Source: Phytophthora sp. 'mugwort' (Eukaryota; Oomycota; Peronosporomycetes; Peronosporales; Peronosporaceae). From it: a stretch of 64,000 nucleotides of DNA. Both the position numbers and the translations under genes were made by a program. Shown here piece by piece: positions 12,435 through 22,708 of the stretch. The stretch spans positions 6,634,001-6,698,000 of the forward strand of contig JAUCEF010000005.1 in the NCBI GenBank assembly GCA_033558025.1. The letters run 5' to 3'. Each line of letters opens with the position of its first letter. Positions within the stretch are counted from its first letter, which is position 1. The notes beneath the pieces are model-generated. The model had not been told where the DNA came from, searched no databases, and worked only from the letters and a program-made list of their open reading frames with translations.

Positions 12435-14649
12435 ATGCTGCAGCGGGTGCTAGGGCCTCGCTGGTCGCTCAAGGAGCTGCGCACGTTCTACATCCTGCTC
12501 AAGGCACACGGGCAGCAGTGGGACAAGCTCGTGGAGCGGTTACCGCTTCGTTCCGAAGCCATGGTGCGCGCCCTGTTTGAGATGCACCGCGGGTACCTTT
12601 CGCTGTCCGAGGCTTCGGTTGAAGGCTTCTGCGCCATCATGACGGACCATTACGAGATGCAGCGGTGTAAGGACAAGACAATATCCAATCAGAGCGCGAG
12701 ATCGAATTTTGACGCCGACGGAGACGTCATCATGGACGTGAAGCAAGAAGCTAGAGACCCGCAGGAACCTGCGGCGGCCCGGAGCAGAAAGAAGCGGCGG
12801 TTGGAGAAGCTCCTGGAAACGGATCAGTTGGCCTCGCTTCAGATCCAGCCGCAAGCGGTTGAAAAGGTTGAGAGTGAGCAGAGAGAGCTACAGAAGAGAG
12901 AAGGGAGGAAGAGTGCGCGCCCCATGAAGATGAGGGCGTGGCTGCCAAGGGAGGACGAGAAGGATGATACGGGACTAGGGAATGTCATTGGAGCGAGGTT
13001 CAATCTGCCATGGAGCCATTGGTTCTATTCGTACCTCGACGTGGACTTCTTCAGACACAACGAGTTTATGGAATGTCTGAGTGGCATGGGACTCGGAAAG
13101 GTGGGGATGAGGCATCTTGTGGAGCTAGGTTTGTTGTGGTTTTAAACTCATGAGTGTTGTGAATAGATTACGGCGGCAGCACGGCCAATATGGTCGTCTG
13201 TGCGTGCTTCTATGGGTCGTCCACGACGCCTCAGCCCGTTGTTCTTCTCCCAAGAGATGGAGAAACTCGAGTCGTATCGCGCAGTTAAACGCCGGCTTGA
13301 TCCTGCGCACTTGGTAAGGTGGAAAAGTGGTAAGATTTCGTCTGGGTCAAGTGCTGATGTGCTGGTGTGGCTGCTTTTTGTGGTACTAGCCAACTGGTAG
13401 GATGTGGCCGTATCAATGTCCCGCTCCACTGCGCTCTGGGGTTCCAGTAATAGGTAAATTGCTGTCTTTCATAGCCTGTTTTATGCTTTTGTAGGAGATA
13501 TTTACATTTATATATCATTGTGGTGTGCTTCATTTGATGATAGTTTGGGTTGAGTCTGAGCGACGTTTTCGACTGGCAACCGTTGCTGCGTTTCACGCGA
13601 CTGAAGATACATGTCAGGTGTTTTACTGCGGCAATGTTTCGCGAGTGGACGCTGTAACGTGCAAGCTGGAGAATGTGATGGTATTGGACTTTCCCCCATG
13701 GTCGAGGAGGAGTGAAGCCAACAACGCAGAGTCAAAGCTAGCTGCAACCACACTGCTTCGACGTGAAAATGGTGTCCGTTGTGGCGTTTCAACAGTTTCG
13801 ACACTGAAAGTTTCTGGTGTGGCTGGCGACCGGTACCGCGAAGAAAAGATTCGCGTCGTGGTGGTTGTGAAGAGTCTGCTGCATCGGAAGGAGAAGATCA
13901 TCTCCGCATTATTAAGCTTGAACGAGTGCGTCGCGGAGCAGCAAATCCGGCAACGCGAGAAAAATGCTATGAAATCTAGTTTGTGGACGACTCCGACGGC
14001 ATTCTCATCTGCAGCCGTGAAAGACCTCGCGTGGGGCAACTCACGCGAAAAGACTATATTGCAGAAGCAGCACTCTTGGCTAACCGCAAACCTGGATGCC
14101 ACAAATACTCACTTGAAGGCTGCGTTGTTGAGTCTCCAGTCTTTCTCTGCGAGCAACGTGCCCGAGACAGGAAGCTCCGTTATGGGCCCTACTTATTCTC
14201 CAGATGCACTGACGTGGGGCGGTGATTCTAGCGTGTTGCCAACTGAGACGTTGCCAGAGGACGAGATGCGGTGGGCTATCGATTTCCTGGCTGCGAGTCA
14301 GCAAAAAGCGGCCACTGTGGTTGCACATTCAGCCGTGCAAGTCGTTCAAGATGATAATGCGTTGGCGAGTCTAAACAGCCCTGCTAAAACAGTGCATCTC
14401 GGAAGTGTGCTGCCGGAGACGATGCAACTCGTCGCCAACTGCGTCACCTTGATGAGCGTTCTCCACCGTCACGTCGCGGCGTCACCAGATGTGCCCCCTG
14501 CTGTCACGCAGAAGCTCGTGGAGCGTGTGCTCGAGTTGCTCAAACCTACCCATGAGGCGAACATGGATCTTTACGCTGAGCTCCGTTCAGCCACGGAGAC
14601 TGCACAAGCACAAATGGCGCTTCAAGCTGCATCAAGTGAAGCCGACTAA
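12435..14649 (+). CDS. LIN9/Always-early-like DIRP-domain protein (four exons)
   Basis: Probable subunit of a MuvB/DREAM-type cell-cycle transcription complex in the nucleus. My gene model is exons 12435-13100, 13167-13313, 13390-13453 and 13544-14649, giving 660 residues. Introns of 66, 76 and 90 bp are all GT-AG, and the reading frame closes across each junction. The N-terminus has a SANT/Myb-like domain (RWSLKELRTFYILLKAHGQQW onward, about residues 9-70), as in plant ALY proteins. The DIRP domain starts at about residue 189 (LPWSHWFYSYLDVDFF) and crosses intron 1 (GLGK then ITAAARPIWSSVRASMGRPRR). Exons 3-4 carry the following beta-rich segment (CPAPLRSGVPVIVWVESERR), and the Ser/Ala-rich C-terminus is helical. 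In LIN9 the DIRP region contributes to complex assembly. Junctions of intron 3 are the least certain because two nearer AGs exist, but those give immediate stops. Confidence 0.88.
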
Positions 14650-14864
14650 AGTATCAATGTACACGATATGTCAGTGATATTTTAACATGATTTATTACTA
14701 CATTGTTTAATTCTTGTGCTTCCAGGACCATGGGACTCCTACATACGGTATTAATACTACAGTATAATGTAAATAGTCCTCCCTACACGTAGTAAGTAGT
14801 ATAAAGCAATGTGTAAGGGCTACATGTACTATGCGTGTATTTGTACGATTAAAAACTTTTAGTT

Positions 14865-16544
14865 TTACTCCTGGAGCTGCTTCTTGTCGGCAGGCACCGA
14901 GATCATGGGCGAACGCAGCGAGGAATCGCGCGGCAAGCTAAGCAGCGAACTCCATCCACTACGACCTGCAGAGTGTTTGTATCCGTAGCTGAAGTAGAAA
15001 ACGACACTAGCCGCCAACCACACGATAGTTGCGTAAATACCCGTGTAGTTGATTTGTGCAGCCAGGTAAAAGTTGGCGAGAACCGAAATCGTGGGGATGA
15101 ATGGCACAAACGGCGAAGAAAAACTGTCTGCGTCTGGGTGGTCCTGGGGACACTTGAAGTACATCGCAAAGCACGCGATGATCGCGACCACGAGGAAGAT
15201 AATACCCAAAACGAGGCACCACACGTGACCTTCGTTCGAGTAGCCGATCTGGTAGAAGAAGGCGGCCAGCCACGCCGAGCCTACCATGAGACCAATGAGC
15301 TTTGGAGCCAGTGTAGGCGATTGCCGACGCATACGGATCATGAGCAGCGACGAGTTGGTCATGTTGAAAGACAGGAGAATGCCGAAGCTAACGACATCCC
15401 ACAGAGTGTCGAAGGGCACGAAGAAGGCAACAATTGTGAACACGACGCCGGTAATGAGGGTATTCTCGAACAGGTTGCCCTTCTCGTCGACCTTGGCGAA
15501 GATACGGGGCATCAGACCATCGCAGGACAAAGCGTAGTTCAAGCGCGGCTGGGCCAGGAAACTGACCAACACCACCAGAGGCATGGTGCATGTCTCACCA
15601 GCACGGACGATCTGGGCAGCCCAATTCTGACCGGCGTAGTCGAAACCGGCACCAAAACTCGTAGCCTCCTGATAAGGGACGAGACCGGACAAAGCCAGCG
15701 ATGCGAAGGACGACAGGAACATGATGCCGACAACGGTGCCGATGACGGCCAGTGGCATGATCTTCTTGGGATTCTTGGCTTCCGCAGCCAGGCAGCACAC
15801 CTCGTCGAAGCCAACGTATCCGAAGAAAGCCGACGATGCACCGGTGATGATTCCCTGGGCGCCAAAAGCCATAGCACCATCGACACTTTGACGTTCGGGC
15901 ACGAACGGCGACAGATTGTCCACGTCAATGTAGGCGAATCCAGCAATGATGATGAAAAGCACAACAGCGACCTTGATGGTCGTGAAGACATTGATGAACC
16001 ACTTGCTGAAGCGAATGCCCAAGAGAAGCACCATGACACATAATGCCATTAGTACGGCACCCAAGAGGTTTGTATAGTCCTCATTCATCCACTTATACGA
16101 ATTGGTCGGGTGCTCCTCTTCCAGCCATTCTTGCACCTTGGTGGCCCAACTGCGAGCCACACCAGATCCCGAGACACCATACTCAAGGGAGACCAGCCAA
16201 GCTGCGACCACAGCAGGCAGCTCGCCAAGAGCGTAGAACGAGTAAGCATAGGTACTTCCCGACGACGGCACTTGAGTCACCATTTCCATGTAGGCGAGAG
16301 CGTTGATGCTGCACACGATACCAGCAATGATCCAGCTCACAAAGGCAGCAGGGCCTGCGGTGGCGCTGATAATCTCGCCCGTTGTGGAGAAGATACCACT
16401 GCCCACACTGGCAGAAATACCAATGCACAGGAGATCAAACAAGTTCATTTGACGAGGCAGTTCCTCGGCAGCCTCCTCGGCCTTAATCACCTGAAGTGGC
16501 TTAGTTCGCAGGATGTTCTCCATGAAAGTCGGTCGGTGTTCCAT
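14865..16544 (-). CDS. Cationic amino-acid transporter-like permease, paralogue 1 (APC superfamily)
   Basis: Intronless 559-residue membrane protein of the APC superfamily, closest in pattern to the CAT/SLC7 branch. It would import amino acids, probably cationic ones, across the plasma membrane or a vacuolar membrane. After a short charged cytosolic N-terminus (FMENILRTKPLQVIKAEEA), the first transmembrane helix has the APC signature around GSGIFSTTGEIIS, followed by about a dozen further hydrophobic segments to near residue 525. The conserved ELPAVVAAWLVSLEYG and GFDEVCCLAAEAKNPKK segments are intact. The start ATG at 16544 is supported by an oomycete-type core promoter about 90 nt upstream. 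It shares sequence along its whole length with the genes at 18909 and 31971. Substrate is inferred from family only. A long open frame on the opposite strand is a codon-usage shadow. Confidence 0.93.
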   Translation of the reverse strand: MEHRPTFMENILRTKPLQVIKAEEAAEELPRQMNLFDLLCIGISASVGSGIFSTTGEIISATAGPAAFVSWIIAGIVCSINALAYMEMVTQVPSSGSTYAYSFYALGELPAVVAAWLVSLEYGVSGSGVARSWATKVQEWLEEEHPTNSYKWMNEDYTNLLGAVLMALCVMVLLLGIRFSKWFINVFTTIKVAVVLFIIIAGFAYIDVDNLSPFVPERQSVDGAMAFGAQGIITGASSAFFGYVGFDEVCCLAAEAKNPKKIMPLAVIGTVVGIMFLSSFASLALSGLVPYQEATSFGAGFDYAGQNWAAQIVRAGETCTMPLVVLVSFLAQPRLNYALSCDGLMPRIFAKVDEKGNLFENTLITGVVFTIVAFFVPFDTLWDVVSFGILLSFNMTNSSLLMIRMRRQSPTLAPKLIGLMVGSAWLAAFFYQIGYSNEGHVWCLVLGIIFLVVAIIACFAMYFKCPQDHPDADSFSSPFVPFIPTISVLANFYLAAQINYTGIYATIVWLAASVVFYFSYGYKHSAGRSGWSSLLSLPRDSSLRSPMISVPADKKQLQE

Positions 16545-16616
16545 GGTGAAAGGTTTGATAGGCTATCCCAAGGGAGAGCTTCTGCGTGCCTTGCTCGGTG
16601 GTCAACACGGCGACTC

Positions 16617-16636
16617 CAAAGTGAATCGAAGAATGA
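16617..16636 (-). promoter_or_regulatory. Oomycete-type initiator for transporter paralogue 1
   Basis: On the reverse strand TCATTCT (16636-16630) matches the oomycete initiator and is followed by TTCGATTCACTTTGG. Transcription would start near 16634, giving a leader of about 90 nt. Fourteen bases here differ by one from the matching part of paralogue 3's promoter (TCATTCTTCGATTC versus TCATTCTTCAATTC). Confidence 0.6.
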
Positions 16637-16639
16637 CTA

Positions 16640-17936
16640 GAAAATCGGCGGCCAAGACGCCAAACGGAGTCTCGGATGCACCAGGGTCGCCAAACCAGCC
16701 AACCGCCTTCGTCCGGCTCGTTATTTGTGTCACTACTTGTCTTTACCTTTTGGTTTGTATCGCATCTATTGAATGGTGAGACGTTCCTGTTGTCCCGATT
16801 GAAGCATGCAACTTTCCTTTCAAAGTCGGGCCAGTCGTGCACAGCGTGCCGCACCGATTGGCCCTCGCGGTAAACAAGACGCGTCTCTGGACGCCGGATG
16901 AATGACAAGAGAAAAAGCAGGGATCGACGTCGGTCATTCGACCGCAACGCACTCGGTATCCAGTGTACGGTACAGTAGTCATGCTGACCGCTCGGCCAGC
17001 AATGCAACAGACACGACCGTTTAACAAGAATTGGCAGTGGAGAAGCTCCTCCAGCCTGATGGCAGCGACAGCCATACACTGTACTTAGTCTTCGCTTTGA
17101 AGGTGAAAAAAAAATAATCACGTGACGACAATGCACCGGAACAAATTGGGTGATAGTTTTGGCAGGGAGGCTGCGAACGTAATGCTCAATTGGAACATGT
17201 ACGGCAAGTGAGTCACTCGAAATGAGTCCGCAACAGCAGCGAGTTCGGCTTTACTTCTCAAGATGTGCCGTACTCAGCGAAATCCGGGGCTACTTCCCGA
17301 TCTGCCGGAAAGCTTTGCTCAGATTTCGATAGGAGGCGCGGTTCGTAACGGGCTCTTCCAAGTGACTCCACTATTACAGTATTAATAACTAAAGCTACTG
17401 GTTGTAGACGAGAGTTAGAAGACGAACGAGCGATGCGGTACATGTAGCCGCACAACCAGCGCACCCATGACAAAACTCGCCACGTATCTAAACAGGTCGA
17501 AGTACCAACTAGAATGAACAGCTTTCGACGTCTTCTTTCTAGCCGAAGAGCAGCCTCAACCGTAAAGGAATTGAGCCATGAAGCCATCATGCGGGCCGAG
17601 CATCCCAGTCGTCCCTGAGCAACAGCGGCGCCTCAACTGGCGCTTGAGGTTCAAGGGCCATCGAAATCCTTCAAGTTCTTGGGGTTCTCGTGTTATGAAA
17701 GCCGCATCTGTGCACGGCTCATCCATTTGGCGGATTGGACGAGTTGTGCGTTTGGCGGTGCCGGTGTCACACCAAATCCTTTGATCCTCGATCCGGTCCG
17801 GATCTCTATCACACAAGCCTCGCGATGCAACGGCTGCCTTCGAGGTGCCGATATCTACATGTATAGTACCGTGACGCTATATTTTGCGTGGATGATACCC
17901 TGGAGTTACTACGATACATGTACTGCAGCCACGCGG
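16640..17936. other. Intergenic; no gene recognised
   Basis: Contains short open frames on both strands (for example 16501-17136 reverse and 17258-17590 reverse) without any family-like features. The first overlaps the transporter N-terminus in another frame. No repeats stood out. Confidence 0.5.
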
Positions 17937-18740
17937 TTAGCGGTGTTGGCTAAATTCTTTCAGGATCTTCTCCACTTCCTCGTAGCGGCGGTTTAGCTGC
18001 TCCATCGCTGCGTTCCTGGTCGACTCCATTGCTAGCGCCTTCTCCAGCTCGAGGATCCGCTGCTGCTGCTCCTGAATCGTCTTCGTTGTGTCTTCACTGT
18101 ACTTTTCGGAGATGGCGTGTTCTTCTGCTTCCTGCGTGTTTGTCTCGACGATGTCATCGCCAGTGGAAGGCAATGGACAATCTACATTAACAGGTTGACC
18201 AGCTCCAGCTCCGACTACAGGAGACTTCAGTCTCGGAGCCATTTGCAGGAGGAGGTTGTGACGGAGGTGCAAGTTGGACACATCTCGCTCTAGCACGTCA
18301 ACACGCAGCTGTAGAGACTCGGTATCGCACCGTGAGAGCAGGTCGAGGGCCGTTGCGACCTTCGAACTGCTCTCACCGTGCCTAGGAATCTCGTTCGCCT
18401 TTCCGCGGTCACTGGTTGCGCTATGTTGCTGGGTTGGCTCTTCATCCAGCCCATTGAGGAGAGCTTCCTGCTGCAACTGACGCTCTGCGCGGTACACCTG
18501 GAGCAGCTCTGCGTCTGGTGCGAAGTCGCGTCCGAACGCACGGTCTCGTACAGCCTTCAAGTGTGGGTCCTCGATCTCGCAAAGATCAAATGCCGCCAGC
18601 AACTCGCCGAGATCGTGCACTTGAGCTCGCAAGGCCGCATCATTTCGTTGGTACAGAGCATCACAGGTCGACACGGTCTGCATGAAGTCCTTAAGGCGAT
18701 GACGGTGCGGTTGAGCCCCAAGTGGATGTCCGGGACGCAT
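17937..18740 (-). CDS. Coiled-coil protein of unknown function
   Basis: 267-residue reading frame between two transporter paralogues on the same strand. The composition is strongly Glu/Gln/Leu/Arg-rich. Likely helical coiled coils are at about residues 65-95 (ELLQVYRAERQLQQEALL), 140-170 (SLQLRVDVLERDVSNLHLRH) and 220-265 (IQEQQQRILELEKALAMEST to the end). There is no signal peptide and no transmembrane segment. An in-frame stop lies 13 codons upstream of the ATG, and a TCATTTG initiator-like element lies 65 nt upstream, both supporting this start. I do not recognise a family. A cytoskeletal or scaffold role would only be a guess. Confidence 0.7.
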   Translation of the reverse strand: MRPGHPLGAQPHRHRLKDFMQTVSTCDALYQRNDAALRAQVHDLGELLAAFDLCEIEDPHLKAVRDRAFGRDFAPDAELLQVYRAERQLQQEALLNGLDEEPTQQHSATSDRGKANEIPRHGESSSKVATALDLLSRCDTESLQLRVDVLERDVSNLHLRHNLLLQMAPRLKSPVVGAGAGQPVNVDCPLPSTGDDIVETNTQEAEEHAISEKYSEDTTKTIQEQQQRILELEKALAMESTRNAAMEQLNRRYEEVEKILKEFSQHR

Positions 18741-18800
18741 TGATGCCGATGCTGTTGTGGTCTCTGGGATTTGTGCTCAGCTGCTTAGCCTTTGATCGGA

Positions 18801-18807
18801 CAAATGA
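18801..18807 (-). promoter_or_regulatory. Initiator-like element of the coiled-coil gene
   Basis: Reverse-strand TCATTTG fits the oomycete initiator pattern TCAYTYB loosely and would give a leader of about 65 nt before the ATG at 18740. Confidence 0.4.
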
Positions 18808-18908
18808 CGTCTTTCTCGGCAGAGGATACTAAAGCTGGTAGTCTATATCGTCACGGCCCATATGACGACCCTCAGACAGTGATAGTGTATGTTCATGTTT
18901 ACTAAGAT

Positions 18909-20582
18909 CTACTCCTGGAGCTGCTTCTTGTCGGGTGAAATCATGGGCGAGCGCAACGAAGACTCACGTGGCAGACTCATCAGCGCACTCCAACCTGTGC
19001 GACCAGCAGAGTGTTTATAACCGTAGCAGAAGTAGAAAATTACACTAGCTGCCAGCCACCCGAAGCTTGTGTAGATACCCGTGTAGCTGAGCTGAGCGGC
19101 CAGGTAAAAATTGGCTAGCACTGCAATGGTCGGGAGAAACGGCACAAGCGGCGCCACGAAATTGTCACCGTTCTGCACGACTTGCGGACACTTGACGTAC
19201 ATGGCGAAGCACGAAATGATCGTGACCAGGAGGAAAATAATGCTCAGGATGAGACACCACGTGTGGCCCTCGTTCGAGTAGCCGATCTGGTACAGGAAGG
19301 CCGCCAGACAAGCGCATGTCACCATGATGGCAGTCAGTTGGGGCGCTAGCTTGGGCGAGTCCTCACGCATTCGTACCATAAGCAGTGACGCCATGGACAT
19401 GTTGAAAGAGAGCAGCATGCCGAAGCTCACAATGTCCCACAGAGTATCAAACGGCACCACGAAGGCCACAACCGTGAAAAAAGCGCCCGAGATGAGCGTA
19501 TTCTCGAACAGGTTGCCGTTCCCGTCCACCTTGGAGAAGATCCGAGGCATCAGACCATCACAGGATAGAGCGTAGTTCAGGCGCGGCTGAGCAAGGAAGC
19601 ACACGAGCACCACGACGGGCATCGTGCACGTCTCACCAGCACGTACGATCTGAGCCGCCCAGCTGTGACCCTGGTACTGAAACCCGGATCCAAAGCTGGC
19701 AGCTTCTAGGTACGGGATCATGCCCGCAAGCGCCAACGAAGCAAAGGCCGAGAGGAACATAGTGCCAGTCACCACGCCAATCACAGCAAGCGGCATGATC
19801 TTCTTGGGATTTCTCGCCTCAGCAGCCAGACAACACACCTCGTCAAAACCAGCATAGCCAAAGAAGGCCGATGCCGCGCCGGTAATGATGCCCTGAGTAC
19901 CGAACGCCATTGTGCCGTCCAAATCCTGGCGGGGCGGGACGAAAGGCGAGAGGTTGCTCGAGTCCGTAAAGCAGAAGCCAGCAATGATAATGAAGAGCAC
20001 TACAGCCACCTTGATAGTGGTGATGGTGTTGACAAACCACTTACCAAAACGCAGGCCCACCAGGAGAACGCTCACACAGAGCGCCATGAGCACAGCTCCG
20101 AGAAGGTTCGTGTAGTCTTCATTCAGCCACTGGTACGTGTGCTCTGGGTGCTCCTCCACCAGCCATTCCTGCACCTTGGTGGCCCAGCTGCGAGCCACAC
20201 CCGAACCGGAGATACCGTACTCGAGGGTGAGCAGCCACGCCGCAATCACTGCCGGTAGTTCGCCCAGAGCGTGGAACGAGTAGGCGTAGGTACTACCCGA
20301 GGACGGGATGCGGGTCACAAGTTCCATGAACGCAAGAGCGTTGATACAACATACGACACCGGCGATGATCCAGCTGATGAACGCCGCCGGGCCGGCTGTG
20401 CTGCTGATGATCTCGCCAGCCGTGGAGAAGATACCGCTGCCCACTGTACTCCCAATGCCAATGCACAAGAGGTCAAAGAGGCTTAAGTGGCGCGGAAGCT
20501 GCTCAGCCGTCTCCTCGGCGTGGATGACACTCAGGGGTTTGAGTCGAAGCACATTCTCCAGGAATGTGGGCTCGCGCTCCAT
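18909..20582 (-). CDS. Cationic amino-acid transporter-like permease, paralogue 2 (APC superfamily)
   Basis: Intronless 557-residue APC permease, paralogue of the genes at 14865 and 31971, with the same segments in the same order: EREPTFLENVLRLKPL N-terminus, GSGIFSTAGEIIS in helix 1, GFDEVCCLAAEARNPKK in the middle, and SPDKKQLQE at the C-terminus. I start it at the ATG at 20582 because this aligns with the starts of both paralogues. A longer in-frame version beginning at 20636 would have to use GTG, which is not credible for a nuclear eukaryotic gene. A TCATTTT initiator-like site lies 94 nt upstream. Role as in paralogue 1: amino-acid uptake at a membrane. Differences cluster in the exposed loops, so substrate range could differ, but that cannot be read from sequence. 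Confidence 0.93.
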   Translation of the reverse strand: MEREPTFLENVLRLKPLSVIHAEETAEQLPRHLSLFDLLCIGIGSTVGSGIFSTAGEIISSTAGPAAFISWIIAGVVCCINALAFMELVTRIPSSGSTYAYSFHALGELPAVIAAWLLTLEYGISGSGVARSWATKVQEWLVEEHPEHTYQWLNEDYTNLLGAVLMALCVSVLLVGLRFGKWFVNTITTIKVAVVLFIIIAGFCFTDSSNLSPFVPPRQDLDGTMAFGTQGIITGAASAFFGYAGFDEVCCLAAEARNPKKIMPLAVIGVVTGTMFLSAFASLALAGMIPYLEAASFGSGFQYQGHSWAAQIVRAGETCTMPVVVLVCFLAQPRLNYALSCDGLMPRIFSKVDGNGNLFENTLISGAFFTVVAFVVPFDTLWDIVSFGMLLSFNMSMASLLMVRMREDSPKLAPQLTAIMVTCACLAAFLYQIGYSNEGHTWCLILSIIFLLVTIISCFAMYVKCPQVVQNGDNFVAPLVPFLPTIAVLANFYLAAQLSYTGIYTSFGWLAASVIFYFCYGYKHSAGRTGWSALMSLPRESSLRSPMISPDKKQLQE

Positions 20583-20663
20583 CTTGGACTGGGTTGGTAG
20601 CTCGTTCTGGCGTGGACGTGGCTCGGGTAAGTCCACAGAGTGTCCCCACGGCGGCTTCGACGG

Positions 20664-20678
20664 AGAGTTGTAAAATGA
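20664..20678 (-). promoter_or_regulatory. Oomycete-type initiator for transporter paralogue 2
   Basis: Reverse strand reads GTCATTTTACAACTCTCC; TCATTTT (20678-20672) fits the initiator and CAACTCTC sits where the flanking promoter region normally lies. Start of transcription near 20676, leader about 94 nt to the ATG at 20582. Confidence 0.5.
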
Positions 20679-20689
20679 CTCGAGGCGAG

Positions 20690-21326
20690 CCGAGGGTGCT
20701 TGGGGTTTTCATGGGATCGAGTGGAGGCTGGCCCTTTCTTGGCGGCAGCGCGCGGGCACACGCTTGTCACGCACACGCTGTGACGGCGAAGCGCCTGCCA
20801 TTTCTTTACAAGAGACTCGGTTCAAGCCGGGCAGCAATTTTCTCGTGGCGCTGGGTTGGCAAAAGACTGGTATTACAGACAATCCTCTCGAGTGTGATAG
20901 CTTCGAGCCACAACATTATCAGTCACTGGAGTCATCACAAACTAGAGTGTGCCAGAATAATGGTACATGCATTGAGGACGAGCCACCAGGATGCACGAAT
21001 GTTGATCTCCGACCAATGATCGGACATCGGTTCGCGTGCAGGGCATCGTTGCGTGCCAGAGGATAGAATCGACTGGGCAGCTTGGCCGGTGGTTAGCCTG
21101 CTAAGTTAAAGAACAGAAAACGCTGGCTAAGGAGCGTCTGGTATAAGCGGAATTCGATTACAAGAGCTGTGAGTTGGATTCCAAATCTTTTGCATAGTAA
21201 AAACAAGACAATCTATCTATAAAGCTGTAAGAGTGTAAGAGAGTTTCCTCAGCAATCCTTAATATCGCGTTGTAAGAGGAGAAAAAAATAAGCGGCTCAC
21301 TTTGAATTACGACCAACACTAGAGCA
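20690..21326. other. Intergenic; no gene recognised
   Basis: Only shadow frames of the transporter's upstream region. The sequence becomes AT-rich toward 21300 where the next transposon wreck begins. Confidence 0.5.
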
Positions 21327-22600
21327 ATGGTTTCGTCACACCAACACCTCACTATCTACGAAAAGAATGAGCTCCGCCGCTATCACTTAGCAAACCCAGT
21401 CTCAAGCATGCTGACCTCCAGCAGTGGGTTACAGTGCACCTCGATAAAAGCATCGGTCTTTCGACGGTTGGTAAACTTGTTAACCAACCCCTTAATAGTA
21501 CACCCAGCGGCAACATGAAAAAGAAACGCAAACCTCAGCACGCTTCTATCGAGACCGAACTTATGGCATTCGTGCATGCTCAAGAAGCAAAGGGTATTCT
21601 TTCTGACGAGGTTCTGCGAACGAAAGCAAACGAACTCGTTGAGGAGGAGGCTATTTTCTGTCCTGGATTCAGCGTTTCAAGGCCGTCATGGCGTTACGCT
21701 GCACATGATCAACTGGGAGGCTGGATCGGTGGACACCACCAAACTTGGACAGCAGCGCGTTGAGTTAATGGAGTTGCTTGACCGATATAACCCCCAGGAC
21801 ATTTTCAATATGGATGAACAGCTTCATTTTACCGCATGCTACCCAATCAAACGCTAGCAACTAAATCTGTGGCAGGTAAGACGAAGCACAAGGTCAGAAT
21901 CAGTATCGGTTTGTGCTGCAACCTTACTGGGACTGAAAATTAAAGCATATCGTGATCGACAGAGCTGCGAAACTGCGTTGCTTCCAAAGTGTGAATATTG
22001 GTGCAATTCCTATGAAATATTTTTCGAACCAAAAAGCGTGGATGCATGTGGGAAAAATTATCCTACTGTTCGACAATGCACATGGCCATGCTGACATGGA
22101 GCTAAACAACGACGATTCGGCATTGTTATTCGTCATGGATGCGTGGATCGCAGTTTCGGAAGCGATGATTCGGCATTGTTGGCGCCCACAGTAGAATTGT
22201 GTCCGGAAGTATGAGCTCGAGGGTGGAGCATGACAGCGAACCTACTAGAGAGACAGGTCTCATAGATCAAGACCAGCTAAATCTAAATTACATTTTGAGG
22301 AAGCATTAAGTGCAGCGAGCTGCGTCACGGTCGAGGATGCCGCGTGGATAATATGATGAGTGACGACACAAGCGATCAATTATCAAGTGGCAGTGACAGT
22401 GACAGCGGTGCGGAGGAGGAAAAACCATTTCCCCATATGGAGGCGCTAGAAGCGGCTTGCAAACTGCAGGTGTATATGTTTTCACACGGATTGCTCGACA
22501 CCAGTGTGCAGAAGATTGTCGAAGCTACCAGGAGGATGACAATCACCTCGAGCCGCAGACTTCGATTGCATCTTACTTTCATGAGAAGTAGTAGTTTTGT
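21327..22600 (+). pseudogene. Broken CENP-B/Tigger-type pogo transposase
   Basis: Decayed pogo-superfamily transposase distinct from the one at 9686. In order: CENP-B-like N-terminal helix-turn-helix (HQHLTIYEKNELRRYHLANP, 21339 onward; continued in another frame by HLDKSIGLSTVGKLVNQP), the Tc5-type DNA-binding segment (SIETELMAFVHAQEAKGILS, about 21545-21605), first Asp block (YNPQDIFNMDEQLHF, about 21787-21830), a GKTKHKVRISIGLCCNLTGT segment (about 21877-21935), second Asp block (GKIILLFDNAHGHADMEL, about 22050-22105), and a C-terminal acidic tail plus helical domain (22344-22580). The third Asp region appears lost between 22110 and 22344. Frames shift at least three times. Inactive. Confidence 0.8.
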
Positions 22601-22708
22601 ATGTATCGTAATAGATTTTCTCTTACAACTGCAAGTAATCTATAAGAGAGGTATTTGAGTGGATGACCAAACACCTCCACTATAGCCGGAGCTCTCTGTA
22701 TTGTGTTT

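Noticed and set aside
13525..13543. Independent gene starting at 13525 for the LIN9-like C-terminal frame
   Set aside because: The start codon there is GTG, and the frame is the fourth exon of the LIN9-like gene by phase and domain order.
14973..16043. 356-codon forward frame opposite transporter 1
   Set aside because: Antisense of a clear APC permease; composition (His, Glu, Arg-rich) is that of a codon-bias shadow.
20583..20636. 18-residue N-terminal extension of transporter 2
   Set aside because: Begins with GTG and does not align with paralogues; the ATG at 20582 does.
21100..22690. Terminal inverted repeats of the CENP-B/pogo wreck
   Set aside because: Candidates (GGTATAAGCGG near 21139 and CTATAGTGGAG reverse near 22670) match too weakly.
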